DNA from: CAYNYI01 sp964401455
GTDB lineage: Bacteria > Fibrobacterota > OXYB2-FULL-49-7 > CAYNYI01
Length of the DNA: 46,064 bases
Reading direction: 5' to 3'
NCBI GenBank assembly: GCA_964401455.1
Contig: CAYNYI010000008.1
Span: 1-46,064, forward strand
Part shown: in pieces, positions 1 to 9,249 of the stretch
How the letters are laid out: each line of letters starts with the position of its first letter
How positions within the stretch are numbered: the stretch's first letter is position 1
Program-made: the position numbers and the translations under genes
Notes under the pieces: model-generated
The model's database searches: none
The model's input: the letters and a program-made list of their open reading frames with translations, nothing else
Told to the model about the DNA's origin: nothing

Positions 1-373
1 CGGCGCCGCATAAAGATATGAAAAAAAGAGGCAGCGGGAAAAACCAGAATTCAAGACCACCGGGCCGTCCAAACAGACCCGAATTGAAAAGCAACACCAG
101 AAAGGGAACAATAGCTATCATTGATATTATGGTAACGGAATTTTTTCCATGTAAACGAAGCAGCAGCATATTGACGATAAGGAGTACAACTGTCGTAAAA
201 AGCACCCCGGAAGCGTTGTTCATTCCCTTTAACTTATAATATCCGGACAAAATGATCAGAAAGCCCGACAATATAACGCTTATAATCATTGGCAACGTAC
301 TGTCAGAGAGCTTAGTTTTCTTTGACCTAATAAAAGGAAAAACAGTTATCAGTTCTTGCACTCCGACACTCAT
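1..373 (-). CDS. Membrane protein, N-terminal part (cut by window edge)
   Basis: The minus strand is open from an ATG at 371-373 to the window edge, giving 124 codons without a stop. The ATG overlaps the TGA stop of the upstream EAL gene as ATGA, so it is probably translationally coupled and the last visible gene of the signalling operon. After about 27 polar residues come hydrophobic segments at roughly 28-46, 52-69, 75-95 and from 104 on. The last contains an aromatic and proline-rich FWFFPLPLFF segment like the multi-TM input modules of some sensor kinases and diguanylate cyclases. The signalling output domain, if there is one, lies outside the window. The membrane nature is seen; the sensor role is inferred. 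Confidence 0.7.
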   Translation of the reverse strand, partial: MSVGVQELITVFPFIRSKKTKLSDSTLPMIISVILSGFLIILSGYYKLKGMNNASGVLFTTVVLLIVNMLLLRLHGKNSVTIISMIAIVPFLVLLFNSGLFGRPGGLEFWFFPLPLFFISLCGA

Positions 374-2469
374 ATATTTCCTGTATATAGAAGACTTTTT
401 CTAATCAGCTTATCAATTTCGGGTTTTTCTTCCATAAACCGCAATGCATCTGCCAAAGGCATAGGCTTAGCGAATAGATATCCCTGAATACAGTCACAGA
501 GATTGTATTCAAGGAATCGATAGACTTCCTCCGTCTCAACCCCTTCAGCAATAACTTTTTTATTAACGGCATGCACCATTTTAATAATAGCTTTAACTAT
601 CTGTGCATCATCAGACGGTATTTTTATTTCTTTTATCAGCGATTGGTCAATCTTGATATATGATGCAGGTATATTCTTAAGATATGAAAGGGAAGAATAT
701 CCCGTTCCAAAATCATCAAGCATTATTTCAATTCCAAATGAACTGAGTTTGTTCAATACCGACAAGACAAAATCCATCCTCTTCATGACGGTAGTTTCTG
801 TTATTTCAATTCTTATATCCTCCGGCAAGACACCACTGCGGTCAATCACTGAAAATACCATTTGTGACAAATCCGTTACAGCAAATTGGCGGGCAGAGAA
901 ATTTACAGAGACCGGGATATGTACCGGCCTTTTATCATTCCAGACCGCACAGTCACGACAAGCCGTCTCAAAAACCTGCTGCCCGATTTCTTTAATAATA
1001 CCCGTCTCTTCCGCTATATCCATGAAAGCCGCCGGAGACTGGAGGCCCTTCTCCGGGCTATTCCACCGCACAAGTGCTTCAAATTCTTCAATCTCTCCGC
1101 CGCTTACCGAAATAACAGGCTGATAATAAACCTCAAACTCTTTTAAAGCAACCGCTTTTTTTAGACGCGAAAAGGTCCTGATTCTTTCGCTTGAGCTCTT
1201 TCTTATTTCAGATGTAAAAATATCAACAAGCGGCCTGTCCGGCAGGCTGTTTTTTTCCGCGGCAATTGAAGCATTCTCAAGAATAACTTCGGGGCTGTCA
1301 TTCTCTAAACGCATAAAGTCCGCACCTATGTTTATCGCGATAAAGAACTCCATATCAGCATAACGGACAGGTTTTTCGAGTTCTTTTTTTAAGATTGAGG
1401 AATACTCAAGGACCTGTTTTGCAGAGACAACATTTTCCAAAAATACCGCAAATTCTGACCCACCGATTCTTGCTGAGCAAACTGGCGACCCCGCGATATT
1501 TCTCAATCTTTCCGACGTTTTAAGGATTATTTCTTCGCCGGCAAGAAAACCAAAATTGTGATTATAGTTCCTGAGTCCTTTAATCTTAAGAAAAATTACC
1601 GCACACAGTCCGCTTTGTTTTGAAGCCCGCCTAGTGATTTCTTTTATGAAACAAAGCCTGTTTGGCATACCCGTTGATTTATCATAATGCAAATCACGAA
1701 AAAGTCCGGCTTCTATTTCCTTCAGCCTTGTTATGTCAGTCTGAGTTGACACAAATCCTTCTATTTTCTCCGCCTCGTTAAAAATGGGAGCAATAGATAT
1801 TGAAGTTTTATATTTCACCCCATTTTTCTTTCTGTTTTCCATTTCTCCGCGCCATACTTCACCGGAGCTCAAAGTTTTCCATATTCGTTCCGAAAGCTCC
1901 CGGGAACTATCCCCGCTGCTGAAGAAGTCCGGCGTGGAACCAATCATTTCTCCAAGCGTATAGCCGGTAAGGGCGGTAAAAGCGGGGTTCACGTACTCGA
2001 TTCTTCCGGAAGCATCAGTAATAACAACCGCTCCTCCTGCGGAGGCGACAGCCCTGCCGATCTTACGAAGTTGTCGATTTGCTTCGCCCTTGTCAATGTT
2101 ATATCGGGTTACCCGCAAAAATAAATCTAAATCCATCTTGTCTTTTTTTATATAATCGAATCCATCCGCTATAAGAGGTATCAAGTCTTTCTCTGGCACC
2201 GAAGAATCCATTATTAAAACAACCGGCACTTCCCGTAATGCGGACCTAATATATTGTGGCATTTCCTGATGATACCCGTCAGAATAATAAAAAAGGATGT
2301 CAAAAATCTCCTGCAGATTATCCTTGTCTTTTTGAAAATCTCCCGGGGACAGCCTTACTATTTCACAACCGGTAGAAGGCAGTAGCTCAAAGTCAGGAAA
2401 AATCCTCCCGTATTCTTCTTTTTCATAGATAAATGCGGCTTTTATTTCAGGGTTAAAAATCTTGGGCAT
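370..2469 (-). CDS. REC-like/PAS/degenerate GGDEF/EAL c-di-GMP phosphodiesterase
   Basis: This 699-residue cytoplasmic protein has four parts. An N-terminal receiver-like region covers about 1-130 but lacks a clear phosphoacceptor motif. A PAS domain covers about 135-255 (GGAVVITDASGRIEYVNPAF). A GGDEF-fold domain covers about 265-425, but its active-site loop reads GGSEF, so cyclase activity is unlikely. The EAL domain (about 435-690) keeps EALVRW, DDFGTGYSSL, IKIDQS and EGVET, so c-di-GMP hydrolysis is likely. It lies 12 bp downstream of an Hpt gene at the end of the chemotaxis operon, which suggests that the pathway feeds into c-di-GMP turnover. The GGDEF domain may act as a GTP-sensing regulatory domain, as in other degenerate GGDEF-EAL proteins; that is inferred. 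Confidence 0.93.
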   Translation of the reverse strand: MPKIFNPEIKAAFIYEKEEYGRIFPDFELLPSTGCEIVRLSPGDFQKDKDNLQEIFDILFYYSDGYHQEMPQYIRSALREVPVVLIMDSSVPEKDLIPLIADGFDYIKKDKMDLDLFLRVTRYNIDKGEANRQLRKIGRAVASAGGAVVITDASGRIEYVNPAFTALTGYTLGEMIGSTPDFFSSGDSSRELSERIWKTLSSGEVWRGEMENRKKNGVKYKTSISIAPIFNEAEKIEGFVSTQTDITRLKEIEAGLFRDLHYDKSTGMPNRLCFIKEITRRASKQSGLCAVIFLKIKGLRNYNHNFGFLAGEEIILKTSERLRNIAGSPVCSARIGGSEFAVFLENVVSAKQVLEYSSILKKELEKPVRYADMEFFIAINIGADFMRLENDSPEVILENASIAAEKNSLPDRPLVDIFTSEIRKSSSERIRTFSRLKKAVALKEFEVYYQPVISVSGGEIEEFEALVRWNSPEKGLQSPAAFMDIAEETGIIKEIGQQVFETACRDCAVWNDKRPVHIPVSVNFSARQFAVTDLSQMVFSVIDRSGVLPEDIRIEITETTVMKRMDFVLSVLNKLSSFGIEIMLDDFGTGYSSLSYLKNIPASYIKIDQSLIKEIKIPSDDAQIVKAIIKMVHAVNKKVIAEGVETEEVYRFLEYNLCDCIQGYLFAKPMPLADALRFMEEKPEIDKLIRKSLLYTGNI

Positions 2470-2481
2470 AATTAAGACCTA

Positions 2482-2835
2482 TTAAAGCAAATTTTCCTGA
2501 AAATTTTTAATTTCATTTTTAATCTTATTGAAGATATCGGATATTTCAACAAGAATCAAGTCAGAATCGTTCTTCCCGGCTTCCAACAAACAGTCTTCCA
2601 GTTTCTTGGCGGCTTTTGCCATTGCCGGGGCTCCGAGGTTTAGACTTGCTCCTTTAAGCGAGTGCGCCTCTCGCGAGGCCTCCGTTATTTTCCCGGAAGC
2701 GAGCTGTGTTTTTATCCGCTCAATCCTGCGGCTGTTATCTTCAACATACATGGTCGTGAGCTCGCTTATAAGTTCGCTGTCACTACCCGTTAGTTCTATT
2801 ATACGTTTCGGATTAAAAATCGCTGTGTCCGGCAT
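2482..2835 (-). CDS. Hpt domain phosphotransfer protein
   Basis: This is a stand-alone 117-residue histidine phosphotransfer domain. The motif AHSLKGASLNLGA carries the phospho-accepting His followed by the SLKG turn, and the rest is the expected helical bundle. It starts 2 bp after the CheX-like gene ends and precedes the PAS/EAL gene by 12 bp. Its likely role is to relay phosphate between a kinase in this operon and one of the REC proteins; the partner cannot be read from sequence. Confidence 0.92.
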   Translation of the reverse strand: MPDTAIFNPKRIIELTGSDSELISELTTMYVEDNSRRIERIKTQLASGKITEASREAHSLKGASLNLGAPAMAKAAKKLEDCLLEAGKNDSDLILVEISDIFNKIKNEIKNFQENLL

Positions 2836-2837
2836 CT

Positions 2838-3338
2838 TTATTCCCCTTTCTCATCGGGACTGATTTCCACAAGGACTTTTAATTCGTCCCCCTCTTCAGC
2901 CTCGAAAGAAATGAAATTAAAAGGATAGATATGGACATTGGAAACTTCCGGCAAAGAGCTTTCATCTTTAAGCCTTTCAGGAATGCCAAGTTCTGCAATG
3001 CTCTTATTGTTGTCTATCCGGTAGAAGATATTCCCGATAGTCATATTTACGAGTTCCTTAAGCGTATCATCAAGAACTTCTCCTGTCATCTCTTCTTCAT
3101 CAAGACCAAGCATACTGGAGGTTGCTTCTTTCACAAAGGTCTCAGAGCAGTTTATCAGGTACTTGCCGCTGACATCTCCCGAAAATCCGATCAAAGCTGA
3201 ACAGGGATTCATTATTTTAAAAGAATCTGACTCGTAAGGCTCCCCCATCTCTACATCCATAAACGTCATTCGTTCAAGCACCTCACTGACAGCCCCCCTG
3301 ATAATGACTTCAAAATTCTCTATCTCTGTTATCATCAA
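2838..3338 (-). CDS. cheX: CheX-like chemotaxis phosphatase
   Basis: This 166-residue protein resembles the CheC/CheX/FliY phosphatase fold. The region LKELVNMTIGN supplies the E-x2-N signature that CheX-family enzymes use to dephosphorylate CheY-P. The surrounding sequence (DVSGKYLINCSE, then an acidic helix) also fits CheX. It overlaps the CheY start by 4 bp (ATGA), so the phosphatase and its probable substrate are made together. It has a single E-x2-N signature rather than the two typical of CheC, which favours CheX. The subfamily is assigned with less certainty than the fold. Confidence 0.78.
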   Translation of the reverse strand: MMITEIENFEVIIRGAVSEVLERMTFMDVEMGEPYESDSFKIMNPCSALIGFSGDVSGKYLINCSETFVKEATSSMLGLDEEEMTGEVLDDTLKELVNMTIGNIFYRIDNNKSIAELGIPERLKDESSLPEVSNVHIYPFNFISFEAEEGDELKVLVEISPDEKGE

Positions 3339-3709
3339 GCCCCCCTTTTATTTATTATTTCCATTATATCCTCCGGACCAAAAGGCTTTTTTACATAACC
3401 GTTTGCGCCGGCTTTTATACATTCGATAACCTTCTCCCGGCTGCCTTCCGTAGAAACCATAACAATATAGATGTCGTCTTTTCCATATTTATCTCTGGCT
3501 TTCCGGACAAATTCCAGTCCATTCATAACAGGCATGTTAATATCGCTGAGAATAACATCAATTTTTACGCGTGAAAGGACAGAGAGAGCTTCTTCTCCGT
3601 TTGCGGCATTGTGCAGTTCCTCAATATCAAGTTCTGTCATTCCGAGTGTTTTCTTTATAAACGCCCTGATATTTGCAGAATCATCTACAACCAGTATTTT
3701 AAGACCCAT
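3335..3709 (-). CDS. cheY: CheY-type response regulator
   Basis: This is a 124-residue single-domain receiver. The acidic pocket is VVDDS near the N-terminus, the phosphoacceptor Asp is in SDINMPVMNG, the switch Thr is in VSTEG, and the conserved Lys is in VKKPF. A strong AGGAGG lies just before the ATG. It sits between the HDOD gene and the CheX-like gene and is the best candidate for the diffusible output regulator of this pathway. Several other CheY-like proteins in the operon mean this one need not be the only motor or pilus regulator. Confidence 0.93.
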   Translation of the reverse strand: MGLKILVVDDSANIRAFIKKTLGMTELDIEELHNAANGEEALSVLSRVKIDVILSDINMPVMNGLEFVRKARDKYGKDDIYIVMVSTEGSREKVIECIKAGANGYVKKPFGPEDIMEIINKRGA

Positions 3710-3743
3710 TTATTACCTCCTGATACGGCAGCGGGTTTAATTT

Positions 3744-4604
3744 TTAATCATAGTCGAAAGACACATTAAGCCATTTCTCTATGTCATGAATATCGTCAAG
3801 CAGACCGGCGAAAATGCCTTGCAGCTGTGTTTCGTTTATATCATACATATCAAAAACCTCCTGCCTGGCGGAATAAGAAAGACCGCCGATATCAAGACCG
3901 AAACCTACCATCATACAAATTATATCACTGAGATAAATATGATAAGTCAGGTCCTTGCTTCCAGGCACATTCTGAGGTTCATGATGAAACCTCACAGCTT
4001 TGGAAATTTCTTCCGGAAAATTCCATTTCTCGAGCACCATACCGCCTATCTGAGGATGACTGCAACCTAGGACATCAATCTCCGCGCTTGTAAGCGTGGT
4101 TCCGGATCTGCTGAGAGCGCCCCTTATTTCTTTTCTTTTATCCTTTATGTATTCATCAAGAAAAGTCTTTCCAATATCATGAAGAACAGCCGTGGTAAAC
4201 AAGAGGTTTTTCTGAGGAAAACCCGTGACTTCGACAAGGCGTTGAGAAGCCATCGCCGTTGCCAGAGAATGCTTCCAAAGCTCCCCTTTTTTATAATCAT
4301 AGCCGCGGCCGGAAGATTGGATATCTCCAAAACTGTCGCTCACCGCGAAATTGATAATTGAATTTCTACCGATACTGACCACAGCTTCCTCAATACTGCT
4401 TAGCTTTCTGAGCCCTCCGAAAACAGGAGAATTAGCAAGTTTTATTACTTTGGCCGTAAGGGACTCGTCCATATTTAAAACACGGACAATTTCCCCTGTC
4501 TCCGACTCGGGATTATTAAGAAGCTCGATCAACTTTGCATTTACCGCCGGGAAAGGCTCTATTCTGTCTAATTTTTTGAGGATTTCCGAATTTATATCTG
4601 TCAT
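3744..4604 (-). CDS. HDOD domain signalling protein
   Basis: This 286-residue protein consists mostly of an HDOD domain, from LDRIEPFPAVNAKLIELL to about residue 210. It is a variant HD-type fold found in bacterial signalling proteins. The region VLHDIGKTFLDEY retains an HD pair, but the full metal-binding set is not clear, so catalysis should not be assumed. It overlaps cheD by 4 bp. HDOD proteins often occur in chemotaxis and c-di-GMP operons; a scaffolding or regulatory role is inferred. Confidence 0.88.
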   Translation of the reverse strand: MTDINSEILKKLDRIEPFPAVNAKLIELLNNPESETGEIVRVLNMDESLTAKVIKLANSPVFGGLRKLSSIEEAVVSIGRNSIINFAVSDSFGDIQSSGRGYDYKKGELWKHSLATAMASQRLVEVTGFPQKNLLFTTAVLHDIGKTFLDEYIKDKRKEIRGALSRSGTTLTSAEIDVLGCSHPQIGGMVLEKWNFPEEISKAVRFHHEPQNVPGSKDLTYHIYLSDIICMMVGFGLDIGGLSYSARQEVFDMYDINETQLQGIFAGLLDDIHDIEKWLNVSFDYD

Positions 4605-5086
4605 AGAATCTTCTCCTGCGGATTACCGGAATATCTTATATTAACCGCCCCGCTATTCAGGTCGAGAGTCATATTTCTGCTCAAAGAAAGCCCGACATCC
4701 TCAGCCTTTATCATCAAATTGTATTTCCAAAGAATTTTTTTAAGAGCCAGGTAATTTCTTTTTCCTATATTAAAACGAGCGCCTGCGTCCAGTATATTAG
4801 ATCCACCGGCGACTTTCACAATCAATCCCTTCTTTTTTACTCCTATTTTCTGCAATTCAACAAGTGTTGAATAAATACCGCTGTCGGCAAACATGAAAGG
4901 CTTGGCTTCGGCCTTTTCGGCGCTGAGTTTGGAGTTGGGAAGCATATAATGCAGAAGCGCTCCTGTTTTACTTTCAGGAGAATAAAAAGAAACGCCTATA
5001 CAAGAGCCAAGAGCATATGTTACAAGCTTTCCGCCAGAGTTTGCGGTTTTCATATCCGCTATACCGACGATTGTTATTCCATTCAT
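4601..5086 (-). CDS. cheD: Chemoreceptor glutamine deamidase CheD
   Basis: CheD deamidates glutamines in chemoreceptor methylation helices and in some bacteria binds CheC. This 161-residue protein has the family core: the catalytic Cys in YALGSCIGV, the catalytic His in ALLHYMLP, and the later VKVAGGSNI region. It overlaps cheA by 4 bp at its start and the HDOD gene by 4 bp at its end. The two chemoreceptors upstream in the same operon are its obvious substrates. Confidence 0.95.
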   Translation of the reverse strand: MNGITIVGIADMKTANSGGKLVTYALGSCIGVSFYSPESKTGALLHYMLPNSKLSAEKAEAKPFMFADSGIYSTLVELQKIGVKKKGLIVKVAGGSNILDAGARFNIGKRNYLALKKILWKYNLMIKAEDVGLSLSRNMTLDLNSGAVNIRYSGNPQEKIL

Positions 5087-7185
5087 ATTATATTCTCCGA
5101 AACAGTATTCAGCATGCCTTCGCCAAAAAGTTTTTCAAGCTCTATCACCATCGCGACACTGCCGTCACCCATAACAGCGCCACCAAGGAAAAAGTCCTTA
5201 TCAATTTTAAGTCCGTCAACATTCTTAAGTACAACCTGCTGCACTCCGACAATACTGTCAACACAAAGCGCCGCTTTACCATGTTTTGTAAGAACCGTAA
5301 TAGCGGCAGCCTTCTCAGCAGAAGAATCGTATTCATATCCGAATATCTTACTAAGCCTGAAAAGCGGAAGTACCTCTTCATGCCTTATAACACATTCCCC
5401 CCTGTTTTCTATGGTTCGCACCATTTCTCTCTCAAGTTTAAAAGATTCCTGAATTTTATCCATTGGAATTACAAAAAATTGCCCGTTCAGTCTTATAACA
5501 AATCCATCGAGAATCTGGGTTGTAACGCTGTTCGGCAGAATAACAGTAAATACCGAACCATTCTCCTTTTCCGTACTGACCGTAATTTTCCCTCCTCTTT
5601 TCTCTATCTCGGTTTTAACAACATCCATACCGACTCCACGACCGGAAACATCTGTTATTTTTTCAGCAGTCGAAACTCCGCTGGCAAAAAGCACATTCAT
5701 TATTTCTTCTTCACCGGGTTCGGTGCCGTCTTGTATTATACCTTTTTCTATCCCCTTTTTTTTAATCTTATCCAGGGGAATCCCTTTGCCATCGTCCGAA
5801 ACGGCAAGTATTATAGAATCTTTATCTTCAGAAACCGTTATTTTAATCAACCCTTCAGGGTTCTTCCCGAAATCTTCTCTCTCCTGAGCGGGTTCAATAC
5901 CATGATCAGCCGCATTTCTCACAAGATGAGTTAAAGGAGCTTCCAGAGTTTCGATCAAGCTTTTATCGACCTGTATGTTTTCGCCCACTAAAGAAACCTT
6001 TATACGCTTGTTTGTCTTTGAAGCAATATCCCTGACTATTCTCGGAGCTTTATGTAGAAGAGACTTCACGGGGACTTTTCGTATGGACATTATGCTCTTC
6101 TGAAGTTTCTGGGAAAGCCCGCTGAAAAGATCATACGTTTGTCTGAATTCTCCCTGTATTTTATTTTCTTTATCTAAGGAGTAAAGTTTCTTGTATATAT
6201 GACCGAACATCTCTCCCACAACGACAAGTTCCCCGACATAAGTAAGGAAATGGTCAATACTTTCTTCCGCTACCCTCATTGATCTTACCGAGGCTGCGTT
6301 TTGCTTCTTCACATCAGATTCTTCAACATTTCCTGATGGCAAAGCATATTCGCGAAGTTTTACCAGAGCCCCTTCTATGATATCCGCCAAAATAGGGTCG
6401 GGGCCGATAGAGTCAAGCACAACCGAAGTATCTTCTTCCAATGCCTCAAGAATTTTTCTAGCTTCACCTGAAGGAAATTTTTTTATAAGTTCATTGATTT
6501 CATCCTTGAGTTCCCGGCGGAAAGATTCTGATTCAATATCGCTCCAATCGTTGATCGAGGCTATTTTATCCAATACCGCGAAAAAATCGTTTTCATGGTT
6601 TATGGATTCGTTTTCCAAACTTTCGCGGACAGGTTTCTGGTCATGTTCTTCCCTTGAAATTTCACCAATCAGCTCCTGAATAATTTCTTTTATCTCAGTC
6701 TGTCCATTTTGTTCTGAGATAACAGCTGCCTTAGAAAGACCATCACGCATTTTTATAAAGAGCTTTTCAAGAGGGTTTCCGTTTTTATAGTCCTCAAGCC
6801 TTTCAAGGAGTACCGAAAGCGCTTTTTTGTCAGGATGCTCGTAGCTGCCCCCGCGGACACTTTTCATCATTGATCCGAGCATATCTGTTCCGGCCAGCAG
6901 TAGATCAATAACCGGCTTGTCGGTCTTTCGAATTTCTTTTCTTAAAAGATCAAGCACGTCCTCCATACTGTGCGCAAGCTTCTGAACGTCCATAAGCCCA
7001 AAAAAAGCGGAATTGCCCTTTATCGAATGAATCGGCCTAAATATACTTCCGATTATATCTGTATTATCAGGATCAGACTCCAACGAAACAAAAAGATCCT
7101 CGATTTCCGACAGGAACTCTTCTGATTCCGCAATAAACTCATTCAAGAGCTCGGGGTCTACGGAAAATTTTTTATCATCCGCCAT
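5083..7185 (-). CDS. cheA: Chemotaxis histidine kinase CheA (copy 1)
   Basis: This 700-residue CheA begins with an Hpt domain whose phospho-accepting His is about residue 53 (PIHSIKGNSAFFG). A helical linker follows, then the dimerisation region, the HATPase domain (N-box LVRNAADHGIEPAQ, G-boxes VSDDGKGIPL and DVSGRGVGMDVV) and a C-terminal CheW-like regulatory domain. No clear CheY-binding P2 domain was recognised in the 130-300 linker. The gene overlaps cheD by 4 bp and the next upstream regulator by 1 bp. A second, larger CheA lies in the same operon, so two kinases may share or compete for receptors. Confidence 0.95.
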   Translation of the reverse strand: MADDKKFSVDPELLNEFIAESEEFLSEIEDLFVSLESDPDNTDIIGSIFRPIHSIKGNSAFFGLMDVQKLAHSMEDVLDLLRKEIRKTDKPVIDLLLAGTDMLGSMMKSVRGGSYEHPDKKALSVLLERLEDYKNGNPLEKLFIKMRDGLSKAAVISEQNGQTEIKEIIQELIGEISREEHDQKPVRESLENESINHENDFFAVLDKIASINDWSDIESESFRRELKDEINELIKKFPSGEARKILEALEEDTSVVLDSIGPDPILADIIEGALVKLREYALPSGNVEESDVKKQNAASVRSMRVAEESIDHFLTYVGELVVVGEMFGHIYKKLYSLDKENKIQGEFRQTYDLFSGLSQKLQKSIMSIRKVPVKSLLHKAPRIVRDIASKTNKRIKVSLVGENIQVDKSLIETLEAPLTHLVRNAADHGIEPAQEREDFGKNPEGLIKITVSEDKDSIILAVSDDGKGIPLDKIKKKGIEKGIIQDGTEPGEEEIMNVLFASGVSTAEKITDVSGRGVGMDVVKTEIEKRGGKITVSTEKENGSVFTVILPNSVTTQILDGFVIRLNGQFFVIPMDKIQESFKLEREMVRTIENRGECVIRHEEVLPLFRLSKIFGYEYDSSAEKAAAITVLTKHGKAALCVDSIVGVQQVVLKNVDGLKIDKDFFLGGAVMGDGSVAMVIELEKLFGEGMLNTVSENII

Positions 7186-7610
7186 CAGTCGTTCCCGTCT
7201 TTCATTGTTTTCAGTTGAAGCAGTTTATTCTGCCAGTTTTCAAGCTGGGAAAATGCATTCTCAACCGCTTCAGAAAGTTCATCAAAACTTTCTATCGGCT
7301 TAAAGATACATGTATCGGCTCCTCTGCGCATACATGCGAGTGCATTATCAAGTGATATATGCCCGGTAATCATAATAACATGTGTCATAGGATACTGTTC
7401 TTTTACCGTTCTTAATAAGTCAATACCTGAACCGCCCGGCATTTTAATATCCGAAATAAGAACTTCAAACCATTTTTCAGACATTTTGCTCAGAGCTTCG
7501 TCCGGACTTTCCGCGGTCTCGGTATAATAATCTTCGACGCTGAAAAAATCTGAAACCATTTCTCGTATCTCGGATTCATCGTCCACAATGAGGATTTTCC
7601 CTTTCATCAA
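7185..7610 (-). CDS. Response regulator, single REC domain
   Basis: This 141-residue receiver has IVDDES, a phosphoacceptor Asp in ISDIKMPGGSG, the switch Thr in MITGH and Lys in FKPIES. A short helical tail (about 120-141) follows and has no DNA-binding domain. It overlaps its neighbours by 1 and 4 bp, so it lies between the REC-histidine kinase and CheA1. It is likely a phosphate sink or an adaptor for the neighbouring kinases; which kinase it serves is not visible. Confidence 0.9.
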   Translation of the reverse strand: MMKGKILIVDDESEIREMVSDFFSVEDYYTETAESPDEALSKMSEKWFEVLISDIKMPGGSGIDLLRTVKEQYPMTHVIMITGHISLDNALACMRRGADTCIFKPIESFDELSEAVENAFSQLENWQNKLLQLKTMKDGND

Positions 7611-8848
7611 TAAACCTTTCCCGCCCGCCGTTCTTCCGAAGGCAGACTGATTGTAAACTTGGCCCCGTTTTCAATATTTTCCACTCTGATTTTTCCAGAA
7701 TGGCTTTCAATAATACCATATATTATTGACAACCCGAGCCCTGTTCCTTTACCTTCGGCTTTAGTTGTAAAGAAGGGCTCCCATATATTTTCCAGCATTT
7801 CTTCAGGTATTCCTCCGCCATTATCTTCAGTTGTTATTTCTGTATAGTCGCCGCTTTTATATGCGCTGATCTTTAAAAGACCGTTCCCGACGGTTTCGGT
7901 CGCATCGGCACTGTTAATAAACAGGTTAACAAGCACCTGGTCTATCTGGCCGGCATCGGCGTAAACACGGGCCTCTGGATCAATATCAGTTTCTATTTTC
8001 ACATGATATTTTAAACGGTTATGGCAAACCTCAAGAGCCTGATTTATGAGGTCACCGACGCTGTGCAATTTCTTGTCACCTGTGTCTTTTTTAGAAAAAT
8101 ATTTAAGACCTTTGACGATCCTGTTTATTTTTTTTATTCCATTATTAATTCCTTCAACTGCTTTTGGCATATTACGATAAACCCTGAGTGTTTTTTCCGT
8201 GAATTTATCTTTTTCACTAAAATATTCTTCCAGGGGAGAGTGCAGAATATCAAAATATTTCTGCAAAAGCTGAGCATTACCGGAAATATAAGAAGCCGGG
8301 TTGTTAATTTCGTGAACAACTCCGGCGGATAGCATGCCGAGAGTCGACAGTTTCTCGGCATGCAGCAGCTGCTTTGTCCTTTCGGCGACAAGCTGCTCCA
8401 TATGGCGGTTTTTATGTTCCAGCTCCGCGTTTTTCTCTATAATCACCTGTTCGCTCCTAAGAATCCTTCTACCTACTTCGATATGACTTCTGAGAACGGT
8501 CTTATCAAAAGGTTTGGTAACAAATTCATCCGCTCCTGCCTCAAGAGCTTTGACTATATCATCCTGTTCTCCTTTTGTAGTCAAAACTATAATATAAAGA
8601 TTCGGCCCCTTACGCTGCGCCCTCATCTTTTGGATAAGAGAAATCCCGTCCATGCCGGGCATCATCCAGTCAAGCATAGCCATGGAATGACCGTTTTTCC
8701 GAAATTCTTCCCAGGCATCATTGCCGTCACTGAAAAAATCGGCTTTATAGCCCCATTTTCCAAGAAGCATCCTCAATATGTCCTGCGTAAACCGGTCATC
8801 TTCCGCCACAAGAATCCGGTCGCAGACTTCCGCAGTATTTCTTTTCAT
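7607..8848 (-). CDS. REC-histidine kinase (receiver first)
   Basis: This 413-residue soluble protein starts with a receiver (AEDDRFTQDIL, phosphoacceptor Asp in LDWMMPGMDG, Lys in VTKPFDK). A coiled-coil linker rich in Glu, Lys and Arg follows at about 130-165. The HisKA box GVVHEINNPASYI has its His near residue 179, and the HATPase domain has DNGGGIPEEML and GTGLGLSIIYG. There are no membrane segments. The input is therefore probably phosphorylation from another kinase in the operon. It overlaps both neighbours by 4 bp. Confidence 0.93.
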   Translation of the reverse strand: MKRNTAEVCDRILVAEDDRFTQDILRMLLGKWGYKADFFSDGNDAWEEFRKNGHSMAMLDWMMPGMDGISLIQKMRAQRKGPNLYIIVLTTKGEQDDIVKALEAGADEFVTKPFDKTVLRSHIEVGRRILRSEQVIIEKNAELEHKNRHMEQLVAERTKQLLHAEKLSTLGMLSAGVVHEINNPASYISGNAQLLQKYFDILHSPLEEYFSEKDKFTEKTLRVYRNMPKAVEGINNGIKKINRIVKGLKYFSKKDTGDKKLHSVGDLINQALEVCHNRLKYHVKIETDIDPEARVYADAGQIDQVLVNLFINSADATETVGNGLLKISAYKSGDYTEITTEDNGGGIPEEMLENIWEPFFTTKAEGKGTGLGLSIIYGIIESHSGKIRVENIENGAKFTISLPSEERRAGKVY

Positions 8849-9249
8849 TCTTGTTCTCCGCTAAAACCAAGCTTGGTAATCTCTTTGAGAATCTTTTCTC
8901 TGTCTATAGGCTTAACTACATAGCTCTCGCAGCCCTCATTAAAACCTTTCAGAATGTTCTTACGGTCATCAAGAGCCGTAACCATAATTATTTTTACTCC
9001 ATCAAGCATATAAATTCCCATAGAACTCTCTATTTCCCGTATTTTATGAAGCGCCTCCTGCCCGTCCATTTTCGGCATCATTATGTCGAGACATATAAGA
9101 TCATAAGGTTCACTATCATCGTGCGCCATTTTAAACATCTCGATGGCTTCCAGCCCGTTTACAGCAATATCGGCCGGGCCGTATTCCGATACAATTTTTT
9201 GCAACAGCCTGCGGCTCACAAAATCGTCTTCTACAATCAGGCTCTTCAT
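8845..9249 (-). CDS. CheY-like response regulator
   Basis: This 134-residue single receiver has IVEDDFVS, a phosphoacceptor Asp in CLDIMMPKMDG, the switch Thr in MVTALDD and Lys in VVKPIDR. It overlaps cheB by 4 bp upstream and the REC-kinase by 4 bp downstream. It has no output domain. It is one of three free-standing receivers in the operon. Confidence 0.92.
   Translation of the reverse strand: MKSLIVEDDFVSRRLLQKIVSEYGPADIAVNGLEAIEMFKMAHDDSEPYDLICLDIMMPKMDGQEALHKIREIESSMGIYMLDGVKIIMVTALDDRKNILKGFNEGCESYVVKPIDREKILKEITKLGFSGEQE

Noticed and set aside
18..239. Plus-strand open frame of 73 codons at the left edge
   Set aside because: It lies antisense to the partial membrane protein, which is hydrophobic, coupled by ATGA to the EAL gene and a better reading of the same DNA.
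5017..5934. Long plus-strand open frame (305 codons) across cheA/cheD
   Set aside because: It is antisense to two certain genes and its product is a low-complexity, Phe/Ser/Tyr-rich sequence with no recognisable domain.
8360..8923. Plus-strand open frame of 187 codons
   Set aside because: It is antisense to the REC-kinase, with no domain and no Shine-Dalgarno.
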